Below, one piece after another: positions 5,925 to 12,227 of a stretch of DNA of 18,736 nt. Origin of the DNA: DATFEN01 sp035691285 (GTDB lineage Bacteria > Acidobacteriota > Vicinamibacteria > Fen-336). The stretch is taken from contig DASSJI010000009.1 in the NCBI GenBank assembly GCA_035691285.1, positions 1 to 18,736 on the forward strand. The letters are read 5' to 3'. A program made the position numbers and the translations under genes. The notes below the pieces were generated by a model. The model saw nothing but the letters and a program-made list of their open reading frames with translations, was not told where the DNA came from and made no database searches. The first letter of the stretch is position 1; the number at the start of each line of letters is the position of its first letter.

Positions 5925-6249
5925 GCGGGCACGTCCGCGCAAGGTACAGGCGCCCATTCATCCGGGCGAGGTCCTCGCGGAGGACTTCCTGAAGCCGATG
6001 GGCCTGACGCAGTATCGGCTCGCGAAGGGGACCCGTGTCCCGCCCCGTCGGATCAACGAGATCGTTCACGGCCTTCGCTCGATCACAGCCGACACCGCGC
6101 TGCGGCTGGCGCGCTTCTTCGGAACCTCCGAACAGTTCTGGCTGAACCTCCAGGCGCGCTATGACCTGGAAAAGGAGCGGGATCGTCTTGGGCGGAGCCT
6201 GGTCAGGGACGTCGAAGTCTGGAAGGGCGGCCTGGCTCGCGGTGCGTGA
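5890..6249 (+). CDS. higA: HigA-type antitoxin (XRE helix-turn-helix)
   Basis: A 119-residue antitoxin. IHPGEVLAEDFLKPMGLTQY opens the HigA helix-turn-helix domain, followed by LAKGTRVPPRRINEIVHGLR (recognition region) and ITADTALRLARFFGTSEQFWLNLQ, the signature of the HigA/VapI family. There is no start codon between the higB stop and the domain, so translation must begin inside higB. ATG 5890 has GGAAGG six bases before it; 5884 and 5896 are alternatives. The overlap of about 35 bases with higB couples their translation. HigA binds HigB and represses the operon, presumably at the palindrome 5618-5632. Confidence 0.92.
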   Translation: MRMRSRSSTTTRRARPRKVQAPIHPGEVLAEDFLKPMGLTQYRLAKGTRVPPRRINEIVHGLRSITADTALRLARFFGTSEQFWLNLQARYDLEKERDRLGRSLVRDVEVWKGGLARGA

Positions 6250-6253
6250 GGGT

Positions 6254-6297
6254 GCGCCAGCAGCGGTCATAGCCGGCGCCAGCAGCGGTCATAGTCG
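6254..6297 (+). repeat. Two tandem 22-bp direct repeats
   Basis: Two adjacent copies starting GCGCCAGCAGCGGTCATAG differ only at one base (CCG versus TCG at the end). They begin five bases after the higA stop and end 20 bases before the -35 of the next promoter. They may be binding sites or a replication-slippage duplication. Confidence 0.7.
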
Positions 6298-6317
6298 ACG
6301 CGAGCGCTCCATCCTCC

Positions 6318-6346
6318 TTGCGGGTGGGCGATTCGGCGCGTACGAT
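6318..6346 (+). promoter_or_regulatory. Promoter of the DUF433/DUF5615 pair
   Basis: TTGCGG (6318-6323) and TACGAT (6341-6346) with a 17-base spacer. The ATG at 6354 lies seven bases after the -10, which predicts a leaderless transcript. Confidence 0.5.
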
Positions 6347-6353
6347 CAGAGCG

Positions 6354-6572
6354 ATGCTCGAGTGGGAAGCCTGCCCTGTGGTGGAGCGTCTACCGGGGAA
6401 AGTCAGCGGCGAGTGGCTGTTCAAAGGCACGCGCGTACCCGTCAGGGCTTTGTTCGAGAATCTGGAAGCCGGCGCGCGCGTGGATGATTTCCTGGAGTGG
6501 TTTCCCGGAGTGACCCGCGAACAGGTGGGACTCGTTCTGCGTCACGCCGAGCGTAGCCTGACCCTCGCTTAG
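6354..6572 (+). CDS. DUF433 antitoxin (VapB45-like)
   Basis: A 72-residue protein typical of DUF433. It has a beta-hairpin start (CPVVERLPGKVSG), the conserved FKGTRVPVRALFENLEAG block, then DDFLEWFPGVTREQVGLVLRHA, which forms the helix-turn-helix-like C-terminal part. In the family's motif G-T-R-[VI]-x-V the Arg is kept. DUF433 proteins act as antitoxins and DNA-binding repressors for DUF5615 PIN-like toxins, the type of gene found 28 bases downstream. ATG 6354 is chosen because it fits the family N-terminus and lies seven bases past the promoter's -10. Confidence 0.88.
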   Translation: MLEWEACPVVERLPGKVSGEWLFKGTRVPVRALFENLEAGARVDDFLEWFPGVTREQVGLVLRHAERSLTLA

Positions 6573-6600
6573 GAAGCGAGGCGCAGGTGGCCAGGCCGGC

Positions 6601-6918
6601 TTGAGGGTCCTGTTCGACCAGGGGACGCCGGTTCCGCTGCGCCATGCGCTGAGCAAGCACACCGTTGCGACGGCTTACGAACAAGGTTGGTCGAAACTTG
6701 ACAACGGCCTCCTCCTCAAGGAGGCGGAGGGCGCCTTCGACGCGTTCGTCACCACCGACAAGAACCTGCAACATCAGCGCAACCTGACGGGCCGCCGGCT
6801 CGCGATCCTTGTACTGCCCACCACGAGCTGGCCCGAGATCCGTCAACACCAAGACGAGGTGGCCGCCGCGGTCGACGTGCTCCGCCCCGGCGACTTCGTG
6901 GAGCTCGAGTTCCGTTAA
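6601..6918 (+). CDS. DUF5615 PIN-like toxin
   Basis: A 105-residue protein with the DUF5615 layout: RVLFDQGTPVPLRHAL (first Asp in the LFDQ block), TVATAYEQGWSKLDNGLLLKEA, then FDAFVTTDKNLQHQRNL (TTDKN block with the second Asp) and a C-terminal PGDFVELEF. This is the compact PIN-like nuclease partnered with DUF433. It starts with TTG 6601; no nearer ATG or GTG fits the family start. Its TAA stop (6916-6918) is followed without any gap by the GTG start of asnB, so the toxin and an EPS enzyme appear to be co-transcribed. Confidence 0.87.
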   Translation: MRVLFDQGTPVPLRHALSKHTVATAYEQGWSKLDNGLLLKEAEGAFDAFVTTDKNLQHQRNLTGRRLAILVLPTTSWPEIRQHQDEVAAAVDVLRPGDFVELEFR

Positions 6919-8805
6919 GTGTGCGGCCTGGCCGGGGTCCTGAACCTCCAGGGAGGCTCGCTCCCTGATCAGCGCAGCCTCGAGGCGGTCGCCGAGGCGC
7001 TCCGCCACCGCGGGCCAGACGCCAAGGGCGTGTTCGTGGACGACGGTGGTGCTCCCGCGGTGGCGCTCGTCCACCGGCGGCTGAGCATCATCGACCTCTC
7101 CCACGTGGCCGACCAGCCGCTCGGGAACGAGGACGGCTCGGTGCAGGTCGCCCTGAACGGCGAGATCTACAACTTCCGGGAGCTGCGGGCGGAGCTTTCC
7201 CCGCTGCACACGTTCCGCTCGCAGGGCGACAGCGAGGTGATCGCGCATCTCTACGAAGACCGCGGCCTGGACGCGATTCCGGCCCTCGACGGGATGTTCG
7301 CGGTCGTGATCTGGGACGCGCGGGAGCGGCGGCTCGTCCTCGCGCGCGACCCCTTCGGGAAGAAGCCCTTCTACTACTGGAGCGACGGGCGCCGGCTGGT
7401 GTTCGCGTCGGAGATCAAGGCGCTTCTCGCCGCCGGCGTGCCGGCCGAGATGAACGAAGCGGCGCTCGGGGAGTACCTGGCGTTCGGGTACGTGCCGACG
7501 CCCGACACTCTCTTCCGCGGCATCCGCAAGCTGCCGCCCGCCTCGGTCCTGGTGGCGGACGCGGCTGGCGTTCACGAGCCCCGGGCGTACTGGGACCTGA
7601 GCTTCCCCGCGGCCGGCGAGACGCGGCCGGTCGGCCTGGACGAGGCGAAGGAACGCGTCCTCGAGCTGCTCACGGCCGCGGTGCGGAGGCGGCTCATCGC
7701 CGACGTGCCGCTGGGCCTGCTGCTCTCGGGTGGTGTGGATTCGGGCGCCGTGGCGGCCCTGATGGCGCGCCTCGCGCCGGGGAAGCTGAAGACCTTCACG
7801 GTCGGGTTCGAGGGCGCCCTGGCCTACGACGAGCGCGAGCCCGCAGCGCGCGTCGCCCGACACGTCGGCAGCGAGCACCACGCGTCAGTCGTGGAGGCGC
7901 ATGCCGCAGGGCTCGTGGAGACGCTCCTCCATCACCACGACGAGCCGTTCGGCGACTCGTCGGCGCTGCCCACGTACCTCGTCGCGCGCGAGGCGCGCCG
8001 GCACGTGACGGTGGCGATCAACGGCGACGGTGGTGACGAGACATTCGCGGGGTACGAGCGCTTCCACGCGGCGGTGCTCGCCGACCGCATCCCGCGCCCG
8101 ATGCGGGGCGCGCTGCGTGCCGCGGCGCGGCTGCTGCCGGAGGGCGCCGACTACCTCGGCACGCTGCGGCGCATCCGGCGCTTCACCGACAAGGCCACGC
8201 GTCCCTTCGACGAGCGGATCTTCGGCTGGACGAGCTTCTTCGACCTGCCCGAGATCGCCGCGCTGGACGCCGACGCGGTCTTCGATCCGGAACGCGTCCT
8301 GGGCTCCTACCGGCGTGCGCTGGCGCGCTGCGCCTCCGCCTCGCCGCTGTCGCGGCTGCTCTACCTGAACGCGCGCACGTACCTGCTGGACGACCTGCTC
8401 CCGAAGATGGACCGGATGACGATGGCCCACGCCCTCGAGGCGCGCAGCCCGTTCCTCGACCGCGCGCTCGTGGAGTACGTCGCGAGCCTGCCCGACGGCC
8501 TGAAGCGCCGTGGGGCCCGCGGCAAGGTCGTGCTCCGGGCGGCGATCGCCGACCTCGTGCCCGGGGAGATCCTGGAGCGGCCCAAGCACGGCTTCGGCGT
8601 GCCGCTCGGCGCGTGGTTCCGCGGCGAGCTGCGGCCGATGGTCGAGGACACGCTGCTCTCGCAGCCGCGGCTCGGACGGCGGCTCAAGCTGGACCACATC
8701 CGCCGCATGTTCGCCGACCACCTGGCCGGCCGAGTGGACCGCGGCCATCAGCTCTGGACGCTGCTCACGCTGGAGCTGTGGCTGCGGAAGCACGGCTTCG
8801 AGTGA
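6919..8805 (+). CDS. asnB: Asparagine synthetase (glutamine-hydrolysing), EPS-cluster type
   Basis: A 628-residue class-II glutamine amidotransferase/asparagine synthetase. After removal of the initiator Met (GTG codon) the catalytic Cys is N-terminal (CGLAGVLNL). The glutaminase domain shows HRGPD, LNGEIYNF and GDSEV; the synthetase domain carries the ATP-pyrophosphatase loop SGGVDSG at residues 270-276 and NGDGGDE, DKATRPF, KMDRMTMAHALEARSPFLD and KHGFGVPLG. It amidates a carboxylate; in EPS clusters such enzymes are thought to amidate uronic acids or sugar-linked acids rather than aspartate, which is inference here. No promoter is visible directly before it; it appears to be read from the upstream toxin operon. 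Confidence 0.95.
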   Translation: MCGLAGVLNLQGGSLPDQRSLEAVAEALRHRGPDAKGVFVDDGGAPAVALVHRRLSIIDLSHVADQPLGNEDGSVQVALNGEIYNFRELRAELSPLHTFRSQGDSEVIAHLYEDRGLDAIPALDGMFAVVIWDARERRLVLARDPFGKKPFYYWSDGRRLVFASEIKALLAAGVPAEMNEAALGEYLAFGYVPTPDTLFRGIRKLPPASVLVADAAGVHEPRAYWDLSFPAAGETRPVGLDEAKERVLELLTAAVRRRLIADVPLGLLLSGGVDSGAVAALMARLAPGKLKTFTVGFEGALAYDEREPAARVARHVGSEHHASVVEAHAAGLVETLLHHHDEPFGDSSALPTYLVAREARRHVTVAINGDGGDETFAGYERFHAAVLADRIPRPMRGALRAAARLLPEGADYLGTLRRIRRFTDKATRPFDERIFGWTSFFDLPEIAALDADAVFDPERVLGSYRRALARCASASPLSRLLYLNARTYLLDDLLPKMDRMTMAHALEARSPFLDRALVEYVASLPDGLKRRGARGKVVLRAAIADLVPGEILERPKHGFGVPLGAWFRGELRPMVEDTLLSQPRLGRRLKLDHIRRMFADHLAGRVDRGHQLWTLLTLELWLRKHGFE

Positions 8806-8846
8806 GAGCGCGTGTCGGCGGGCTCTCGGTCTGTTACGCTCAGCCC

Positions 8847-9725
8847 GTGCTGAGCTTTACGCCTTCGGAACGTTTGACCGACCCCCAAGGCCGGCCCTAC
8901 TTTCTGTGGGATTGCGACCTGACTTTGGCTCAATTCCAGATGGGCCTTCAGGACGCCGACCCGGACGTGAGGGCCTACCTTGTCGGCAAGCTGATGCGAC
9001 AGGCGAAGCCGGACGACGTCTTCCTCTTCGTGCGGCCACGCATGATTCGCGAGCTTTGGCCCCGGTTGCGACCCTACCTCGGCAAGACTCGGGAGTTCTG
9101 GACGTGGCTCTTCGAGACCCCGCGGTGGACGTTGACCGGTGGCGGCGCGCTCGCCGGCGTTCACCTCGGACATCGTGAAACCAGGGACCTCGACCTGTTC
9201 TGGAGGAATCGTGCCGAGCTTGGCCCACTCGTCCCCGCCGCAGTGGGCGCCCTCAGGGCTGACGGGATCGAGACGCATGTGCTACGGACGTCGCCGGCGT
9301 TCGGTGAGTTGCGCGCCTCGGTTGGAGATGAGGCATGCATCGTCGATCTGGTCGCTGAGCCTTTCGGATCGATCGAACCGCCCGATGAGGCCGTCATCGA
9401 CGGCGCTGCGATCGCTGTCGACAGCCGACGCGAGATCCTCGCCAGCAAGCTGGCTGCACTGCTGGAGCGCTCGGAGGTCCGTGATCTCGTGGATGTCAGG
9501 GCGCTGCTCGACGCCGGGGGCGACTTGGAAGCGGGTCTCCGCGACGCGCCGAGGAAGGACGCGGGTTTCTCGCCTTTGACGTTGGCGTGGGTGTTGAAGG
9601 GATTCGATGTTGTTGCCGCCGCTCGCGCGCTCGGCTGGTCCCAAGACGAAGCCCGCGGGCTCGCCGCCTTTCGGGTGTGGCTGATTGAACGGCTGACGGC
9701 CGCCGCGGCGCCCGATCCGGACTAG
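8847..9725 (+). CDS. Fusion of a small TA-partner domain with an AbiEii-type nucleotidyltransferase
   Basis: A 292-residue protein. Residues 1-90 (ERLTDPQGRPYFLWDCD, VRAYLVGKLMRQAKPDDVF, LRPYLGKTREFWTWLF) resemble a small protein that, as I recall, usually stands as its own gene before AbiEii-type nucleotidyltransferases. From residue 95 the nucleotidyltransferase begins directly with LTGGGALAGVHLGHR, DLDLF (Asp114, Asp116), a third Asp167 (IVDLV) and the SKLAALLERSEVRDLVD helix. About 20-30 residues that normally precede the GG motif are missing, so the join looks like a deletion fusion. GTG 8847 lies six bases after a TACGCT box, implying a leaderless mRNA. Function is probably toxin-like NTP transfer. 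Confidence 0.72.
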   Translation: MLSFTPSERLTDPQGRPYFLWDCDLTLAQFQMGLQDADPDVRAYLVGKLMRQAKPDDVFLFVRPRMIRELWPRLRPYLGKTREFWTWLFETPRWTLTGGGALAGVHLGHRETRDLDLFWRNRAELGPLVPAAVGALRADGIETHVLRTSPAFGELRASVGDEACIVDLVAEPFGSIEPPDEAVIDGAAIAVDSRREILASKLAALLERSEVRDLVDVRALLDAGGDLEAGLRDAPRKDAGFSPLTLAWVLKGFDVVAAARALGWSQDEARGLAAFRVWLIERLTAAAAPDPD

Positions 9726-10107
9726 GCTTCCGCCGTTCTGCGCCCGGCAGTCGCCCCAGCTGACGGTCTAAGGTCCCGAGTGGCAGGTGGCCCGCCTGGC
9801 GGGCCACTTCGAGCACGAGGCAGTCCGAGAAGGTCACTGCGGGCTTCCTGCGAAACTGCCGCAGCGCCGCAGCGACGACGTCGGCGTCCTCCACGCTCAG
9901 GTTCTTGTGGGAGAGCAGGATCTCGACGGCGTTCGAGACCGCGCGTGCGCCGAGGCCGTAGACCGACGTCAGGACCCACACGGCCTCGACCAGAACCAAG
10001 TGAGAGACCCACGCCCCCGGCTCGACGAAGGCCTCGGCCGCAGCCACCTGCGCTGCGTCGTCTCGGGTCGCCAGTCGGACGAGCAGCTTGGTGTCAACGG
10101 CGCGCAT
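9496..10107 (-). CDS. PIN-domain toxin with stop-codon read-through tail
   Basis: The first 125 residues form a complete PIN toxin with Asp5 (AVDTKLL), Glu41 (LVEAVWVL), Asp95 (TFSDCLVLEVA) and Asp114 (GTLDRQLGRLPGA). Family members end at about this point. Here the frame runs on for some 78 arginine/proline/serine-rich residues, antisense to the nucleotidyltransferase gene at 8847-9725; a TAG in another frame just after the domain suggests that a small indel removed the normal stop. Its start overlaps the AbrB-type antitoxin gene by 14 bases, the usual order for such pairs. The real functional protein probably corresponds to 9733-10107. The usual DTN is DTK here. Confidence 0.8.
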   Translation of the reverse strand: MRAVDTKLLVRLATRDDAAQVAAAEAFVEPGAWVSHLVLVEAVWVLTSVYGLGARAVSNAVEILLSHKNLSVEDADVVAAALRQFRRKPAVTFSDCLVLEVARQAGHLPLGTLDRQLGRLPGAERRKPSPDRAPRRPSAVQSATPERRRARGLRLGTSRARERRQQHRIPSTPTPTSKARNPRPSSARRGDPLPSRPRRRAAP

Positions 10108-10354
10108 GGCGCCGCCTCATGTAACGCCTGACACCCTCCTTGAGCGCCCCGAGGGTCCGCGGCCGCGGCGGCTCCTTGAACAGCGCGCGGTGCAGGTCCT
10201 CGGAGGTGAAGCCACCGAGCCGGCTGACGACGATCTTCGAGCCCACCTCGTTCCATTCGAGGATGGACCCCGGTCCGACGCCCAGCCTGCGACGGACCTC
10301 AGCGGGGACGGAGATCTGCCCCTGTGCGGTCAGCTTCGACTGGGCAAGCGCCAT
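10094..10354 (-). CDS. AbrB/MazE-family antitoxin
   Basis: An 86-residue swapped-hairpin DNA-binding protein. KLTAQGQISVPAEVRRRLGVGPGSILEW is the AbrB/SpoVT signature (split here: KLTAQGQISVPAEV and RRLGVGPGSILEW), followed by IVVSRLGGFTSEDLHRALF, the linker that contacts the PIN toxin. It lies directly before the PIN gene, overlapping it by 14 bases, and would both neutralise that toxin and repress the operon. A TACTCT box (10365-10370, minus) sits ten bases before the ATG and overlaps a short inverted repeat TACC-AC-GGTA (10369-10378), a plausible operator. Confidence 0.87.
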   Translation of the reverse strand: MALAQSKLTAQGQISVPAEVRRRLGVGPGSILEWNEVGSKIVVSRLGGFTSEDLHRALFKEPPRPRTLGALKEGVRRYMRRRHARR

Positions 10355-10404
10355 CTTGCCGGTCAGAGTACCACGGTAATGGCCACGGGAGGGCGGCCGG
10401 GTCG

Positions 10405-10608
10405 TCAGCCGCTCGCGACCGGCAGCGTGAAGGGCTCCCCTCGTGGCCCAGGTCGCGCTCGGAGCGCCTCGGCGCTGGGGGGCGCGAAGCTCGCGAGGAA
10501 GCGCAGGTACTCGTCCGCGGTCATGGGCGGGAGCCGGCGCAGGCGGTGCAGGGCTTCGACGTCCTCGGCGGTCGTCGGCAAATCGCGGTCGAGGTCGAGT
10601 TCAGCCAT
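10405..10608 (-). CDS. Small acidic partner of the nucleotidyltransferase (possible antitoxin)
   Basis: A 67-residue protein starting with LDLDRDLPTTAEDVEALHRL, then PPMTADEYLRFLASF, then ARPGPRGEPFTL. The ATG (10608) overlaps the end of the nucleotidyltransferase gene by eight bases, so the two are translationally coupled. The PTTxxDVxALxR, YLRFL and RGPxGEPF-like blocks look conserved rather than random, and I believe similar small proteins accompany nucleotidyltransferase genes elsewhere, but no named family is recognised. Size, acidity and coupling fit an antitoxin or accessory subunit for the nucleotidyltransferase. Confidence 0.65.
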   Translation of the reverse strand: MAELDLDRDLPTTAEDVEALHRLRRLPPMTADEYLRFLASFAPPSAEALRARPGPRGEPFTLPVASG

Positions 10609-11131
10609 CGCCTTTCAACTGATCGTACTGCGCGACCAGCCCGGCGCGCTCGAAGTAACCCTTGACCTCGTCCTGGTCGATGCCCGGCAGGCGGAGCAGC
10701 GCCTCCACGTCCGCGAGGTCGCGCAACTCCCGGCGCGGGTCGTTCTTGACGGCGTGCACCTTCATGGCCACCAGGTGCTCGGGTCGCGGCACGGGCCAGC
10801 GTCGGTCGCCGAACGCCACGCCTTCCCGCGCGCCCGCGAACAGAGCGCGGCTCGTCTCGCCGTCGACGTAGATGACGTCGACCCGGCCGAGATCGGCATC
10901 GCCATGCAGGTGATTCGAGTAGCCCGCGGACCGATGCAGCGTCTCGTAGCCGAGGGACTCGAGGAAGCCGACGAGAGGGCCTTGCGCTGCCGCGTCCGTG
11001 ACGACGTCGAGGTCCTGCGTGGCCCGAGTGATGCCGTAGGCGTGGAGAGCCAGGGCGCCTGCGACCGCGTGGTGGTAGCCCTTCCGCTGGAGGAAGTCGC
11101 CGACGGCGTTCAGTACCCGCGCGAAGTCCAC
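10601..11131 (-). CDS. Nucleotidyltransferase-fold protein (AbiEii-like), second of two
   Basis: A 176-residue nucleotidyltransferase-superfamily protein. The G-containing motif (VAGALALHAYG, residues 23-33) has AG instead of the usual GG; the DxD pair is Asp40/Asp42 (TQDLDVV) and the third acidic residue Asp85 (GRVDVIYVD). PEHLVAMKVHAVKNDPRRELRDLADVEALL is the family's C-terminal helix with Lys and the RD..D pattern (split here at AVKN). GTG 11131 has GAGG upstream. The TATAAT 18 bases before it contains the stop of the preceding gene and may or may not be a promoter. It belongs to the tight minus-strand operon with a PadR-like regulator, another nucleotidyltransferase and a 67-residue protein. 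Confidence 0.8.
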   Translation of the reverse strand: MDFARVLNAVGDFLQRKGYHHAVAGALALHAYGITRATQDLDVVTDAAAQGPLVGFLESLGYETLHRSAGYSNHLHGDADLGRVDVIYVDGETSRALFAGAREGVAFGDRRWPVPRPEHLVAMKVHAVKNDPRRELRDLADVEALLRLPGIDQDEVKGYFERAGLVAQYDQLKGDG

Positions 11132-11149
11132 GCCGCGTCCTCGGTCGGA

Positions 11150-11740
11150 TTATACGGGGCGGCGCCCGCGCGCTCCCCGACGGACTGGCTTGGGGGGTGC
11201 GCCCTGGAGCGCCTCGCGCTTCATCCGCGGGTCCTTCAGCCAGGTCTCCAGTCGGTCTGCGGCGCGGTAGGCCGTGGCCAGCTCGCGCGCCCGACCGAGG
11301 TGCTCCGGGTGCTGCAGGACGAGGGCGGCGACGTCCATGAGGTCCTTCGGCCCGCCAGCGCGCAGCTTGAGGCGGATCAGCCCGGCGAGATCGACGACGA
11401 GGAGGCGGGCTCCCCGGTCCAGCGGAATCTCGATGGCCCGCTCCCAATCGAGCGCCACCAGCGGCGGCATGACGTCGACCCGCGCTCCGTCCACCGTGGC
11501 GAGGATGCACGGGAAATCGCCCTCCAGGACGTCGCCCCGCCGCAGCTCCGCGGCGATCCCGTGACCCTTGAGCAGCGCGGAGGCCTCCGCAAGCGGCAGC
11601 CGGGTGACGAAGTCGACGTCGGTGGTGGCGCGGACGTACCCGTGCGCGGCCACGGCCAGCCCGCCGACCAGAAGGCAATTGCCCTCGCCGAGCGAGCGCG
11701 CCACGCGCAGGGCGGCACGCTCCAGCTTCGACCGTCTCAC
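11150..11740 (-). CDS. Nucleotidyltransferase-fold protein (AbiEii-like), first of two
   Basis: A 196-residue protein with LLVGGLAVAAHGYVRAT (GG at 26-27), Asp41/Asp43 (TDVDFV) and Asp89 (GARVDVMPPLV), the active-site pattern of minimal nucleotidyltransferases. IRLKLRAGGPKDLMDVAALV is the C-terminal helix seen in AbiEii/MNT-like families. The tail (APPKPVRRGARGRRPV) is basic. GTG 11740 overlaps the regulator's TGA by four bases, so it is translated together with it. Minimal nucleotidyltransferases in this setting act as toxins or antitoxins by adding nucleotides or NMP groups to RNA or protein; which applies here cannot be told. Confidence 0.8.
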   Translation of the reverse strand: MRRSKLERAALRVARSLGEGNCLLVGGLAVAAHGYVRATTDVDFVTRLPLAEASALLKGHGIAAELRRGDVLEGDFPCILATVDGARVDVMPPLVALDWERAIEIPLDRGARLLVVDLAGLIRLKLRAGGPKDLMDVAALVLQHPEHLGRARELATAYRAADRLETWLKDPRMKREALQGAPPKPVRRGARGRRPV

Positions 11741-12150
11741 GCGCCGCCCCGCCGAGCCCGCCGCTGCAGGCTCGCCACGAACGCGCTGGCATCGCCCGCT
11801 TCGCGCAGACGGTCCCGCATGGCACGGACCTCGGCGCCGGAAGACCTCGCGTCGTTGCGCAGCACGAGAGGCCGCAGGGCCTCCGTGATGGCCTCGACCC
11901 GGGCGACGCCCCGAGCGGTCAGCTCGTAGTAGGCGCGCGCCCGCGCGCCGCGCCGCCGCCCCGGAACGACGGTCCAGCGTCGCACATGGCCGGCGCGGCG
12001 GAGCCGATCGAGGGCCCGGTGCACTGAAGACGACGCGACGGGCGCTCCCGCCATGGCCTCCGCGCGGCGGGTCAGCTCCAGGCCGTAGCCGGGCCCCTCG
12101 CGCAGCGCGAGCAGCAGGATGCCGACCGTCGTCAGCGGCGAATCGCTCAC
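11737..12150 (-). CDS. PadR-like winged-helix regulator
   Basis: A 137-residue winged-helix protein. LTTVGILLLALREGPGYGLEL is the PadR opening (LLxLLxxGPxYGYEL), followed by SSVHRALDRLRRAGHVRRW (recognition helix and wing) and RARAYYELTARGVARVEA, the PadR YxLTxxG block. A C-terminal helical tail with many Arg follows. It heads a minus-strand operon with two nucleotidyltransferases; a wHTH repressor before a nucleotidyltransferase is the layout of AbiE systems, although AbiEi is a different wHTH family. The gene is divergent from the deacetylase (start codons 77 bases apart) and could also affect that gene. Confidence 0.82.
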   Translation of the reverse strand: MSDSPLTTVGILLLALREGPGYGLELTRRAEAMAGAPVASSSVHRALDRLRRAGHVRRWTVVPGRRRGARARAYYELTARGVARVEAITEALRPLVLRNDARSSGAEVRAMRDRLREAGDASAFVASLQRRARRGGA

Positions 12151-12156
12151 CCGACG

Positions 12157-12185
12157 ATTATTCTCCGCTATGGAAACTAATTCAA
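12157..12185 (-). promoter_or_regulatory. Promoter of the PadR/nucleotidyltransferase operon
   Basis: On the minus strand TTGAAT (12180-12185) and AATAAT (12157-12162) are 17 bases apart, and the GTG start at 12150 is six bases downstream of the -10. It is the most AT-rich spot in the neighbourhood and one of the best sigma70-like matches in the window. Confidence 0.6.
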
Positions 12186-12227
12186 GCGCTTCCCCCGCGG
12201 ACGCCGCCGCGCTATCGTGGCCGTGCC

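Noticed and set aside
6442..8793. Long minus-strand frames opposite asnB
   Set aside because: GC-rich shadow of asnB, whose motifs are unmistakable.
9787..9807. Perfect 9-bp inverted repeat GTGGCCCGC-CTG-GCGGGCCAC
   Set aside because: It lies inside the PIN coding sequence (VARQAGH) and has no T-run, so it is not a credible terminator; codon usage in GC-rich DNA can produce it.
11149..11154. Perfect TATAAT on the minus strand
   Set aside because: It includes the TAA stop of the upstream nucleotidyltransferase, has no -35 at 17 bases, and the downstream gene has an ordinary ribosome binding site; an internal promoter is possible but not supported.
10088..11929. 613-codon open frame on the plus strand
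   Set aside because: It is the antisense of five minus-strand genes (AbrB, small protein, two nucleotidyltransferases, regulator) that have clear motifs and coupled starts; its translation is low-complexity and without domains.
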